The translations under genes were made by a program, and so were the position numbers. Below are positions 5,461-5,480 of a stretch of 5,480 nt of DNA, piece by piece (position 1 is the stretch's first letter; the number at the start of each line of letters is the position of its first letter). Source of the DNA: Gammaproteobacteria bacterium (GTDB lineage: Bacteria > Pseudomonadota > Gammaproteobacteria > Thiohalomonadales > Thiohalomonadaceae); NCBI GenBank assembly GCA_015232955.1, contig JADFYS010000155.1:1-5480 (forward strand), written 5' to 3'. The notes under the pieces are model-generated. The model saw nothing but the letters and a program-made list of their open reading frames with translations, searched no databases and was not told where the DNA came from.

Positions 5461-5480
5461 ATCATAATTATGCAATGAAA

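Overview
The window reads as a chromosomal piece of a Gram-negative bacterium, most likely a gammaproteobacterium. The evidence is an outer-membrane TonB-dependent receptor of BtuB type, a UbiT-type ubiquinone accessory factor, and an S20 gene that starts with UUG as in E. coli. Genes are densely packed and G+C-rich. I cannot name the genus from sequence alone.

Layout. Positions 1-33 hold the first copy of a direct repeat; its second copy lies at 5428-5460. A sigma70-like promoter (77-105) feeds a cobalamin riboswitch (aptamer about 116-284) and a structured leader (285-429) in front of btuB (430-2253), the outer-membrane vitamin B12 transporter. The gap after btuB carries a 104-bp inverted-repeat element (2284-2387), then a near-consensus promoter (2450-2478) for rpsT (2530-2790, TTG start). 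An intrinsic terminator (2808-2837) closes rpsT. Next come ubiT (2913-3443, SCP2-type ubiquinone accessory factor) and, 21 bp later in the same reading frame, a 560-residue predicted ABC-class ATPase (3465-5147, PF09818/COG3044-like). A small EF-hand protein is encoded on the minus strand (5144-5383), and its stop codon overlaps that of the ATPase.

How the parts fit. btuB is a self-contained B12-repressible uptake unit: high cobalamin should fold the aptamer and lower BtuB synthesis. rpsT is a separate, strongly promoted housekeeping unit. ubiT and the ATPase look like a two-gene operon. The link between O2-independent ubiquinone synthesis and this poorly characterised ATPase family is suggestive only.

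No CRISPR array, tRNA, rRNA, transposase or phage gene was seen. The parts least explained by ordinary gene content are the 104-bp inverted-repeat element, the direct repeats at both window ends, the strong out-of-frame start signal in the btuB leader, and the ubiT/ATPase junction, where one TAG separates two open frames and the second has no visible ribosome binding site.
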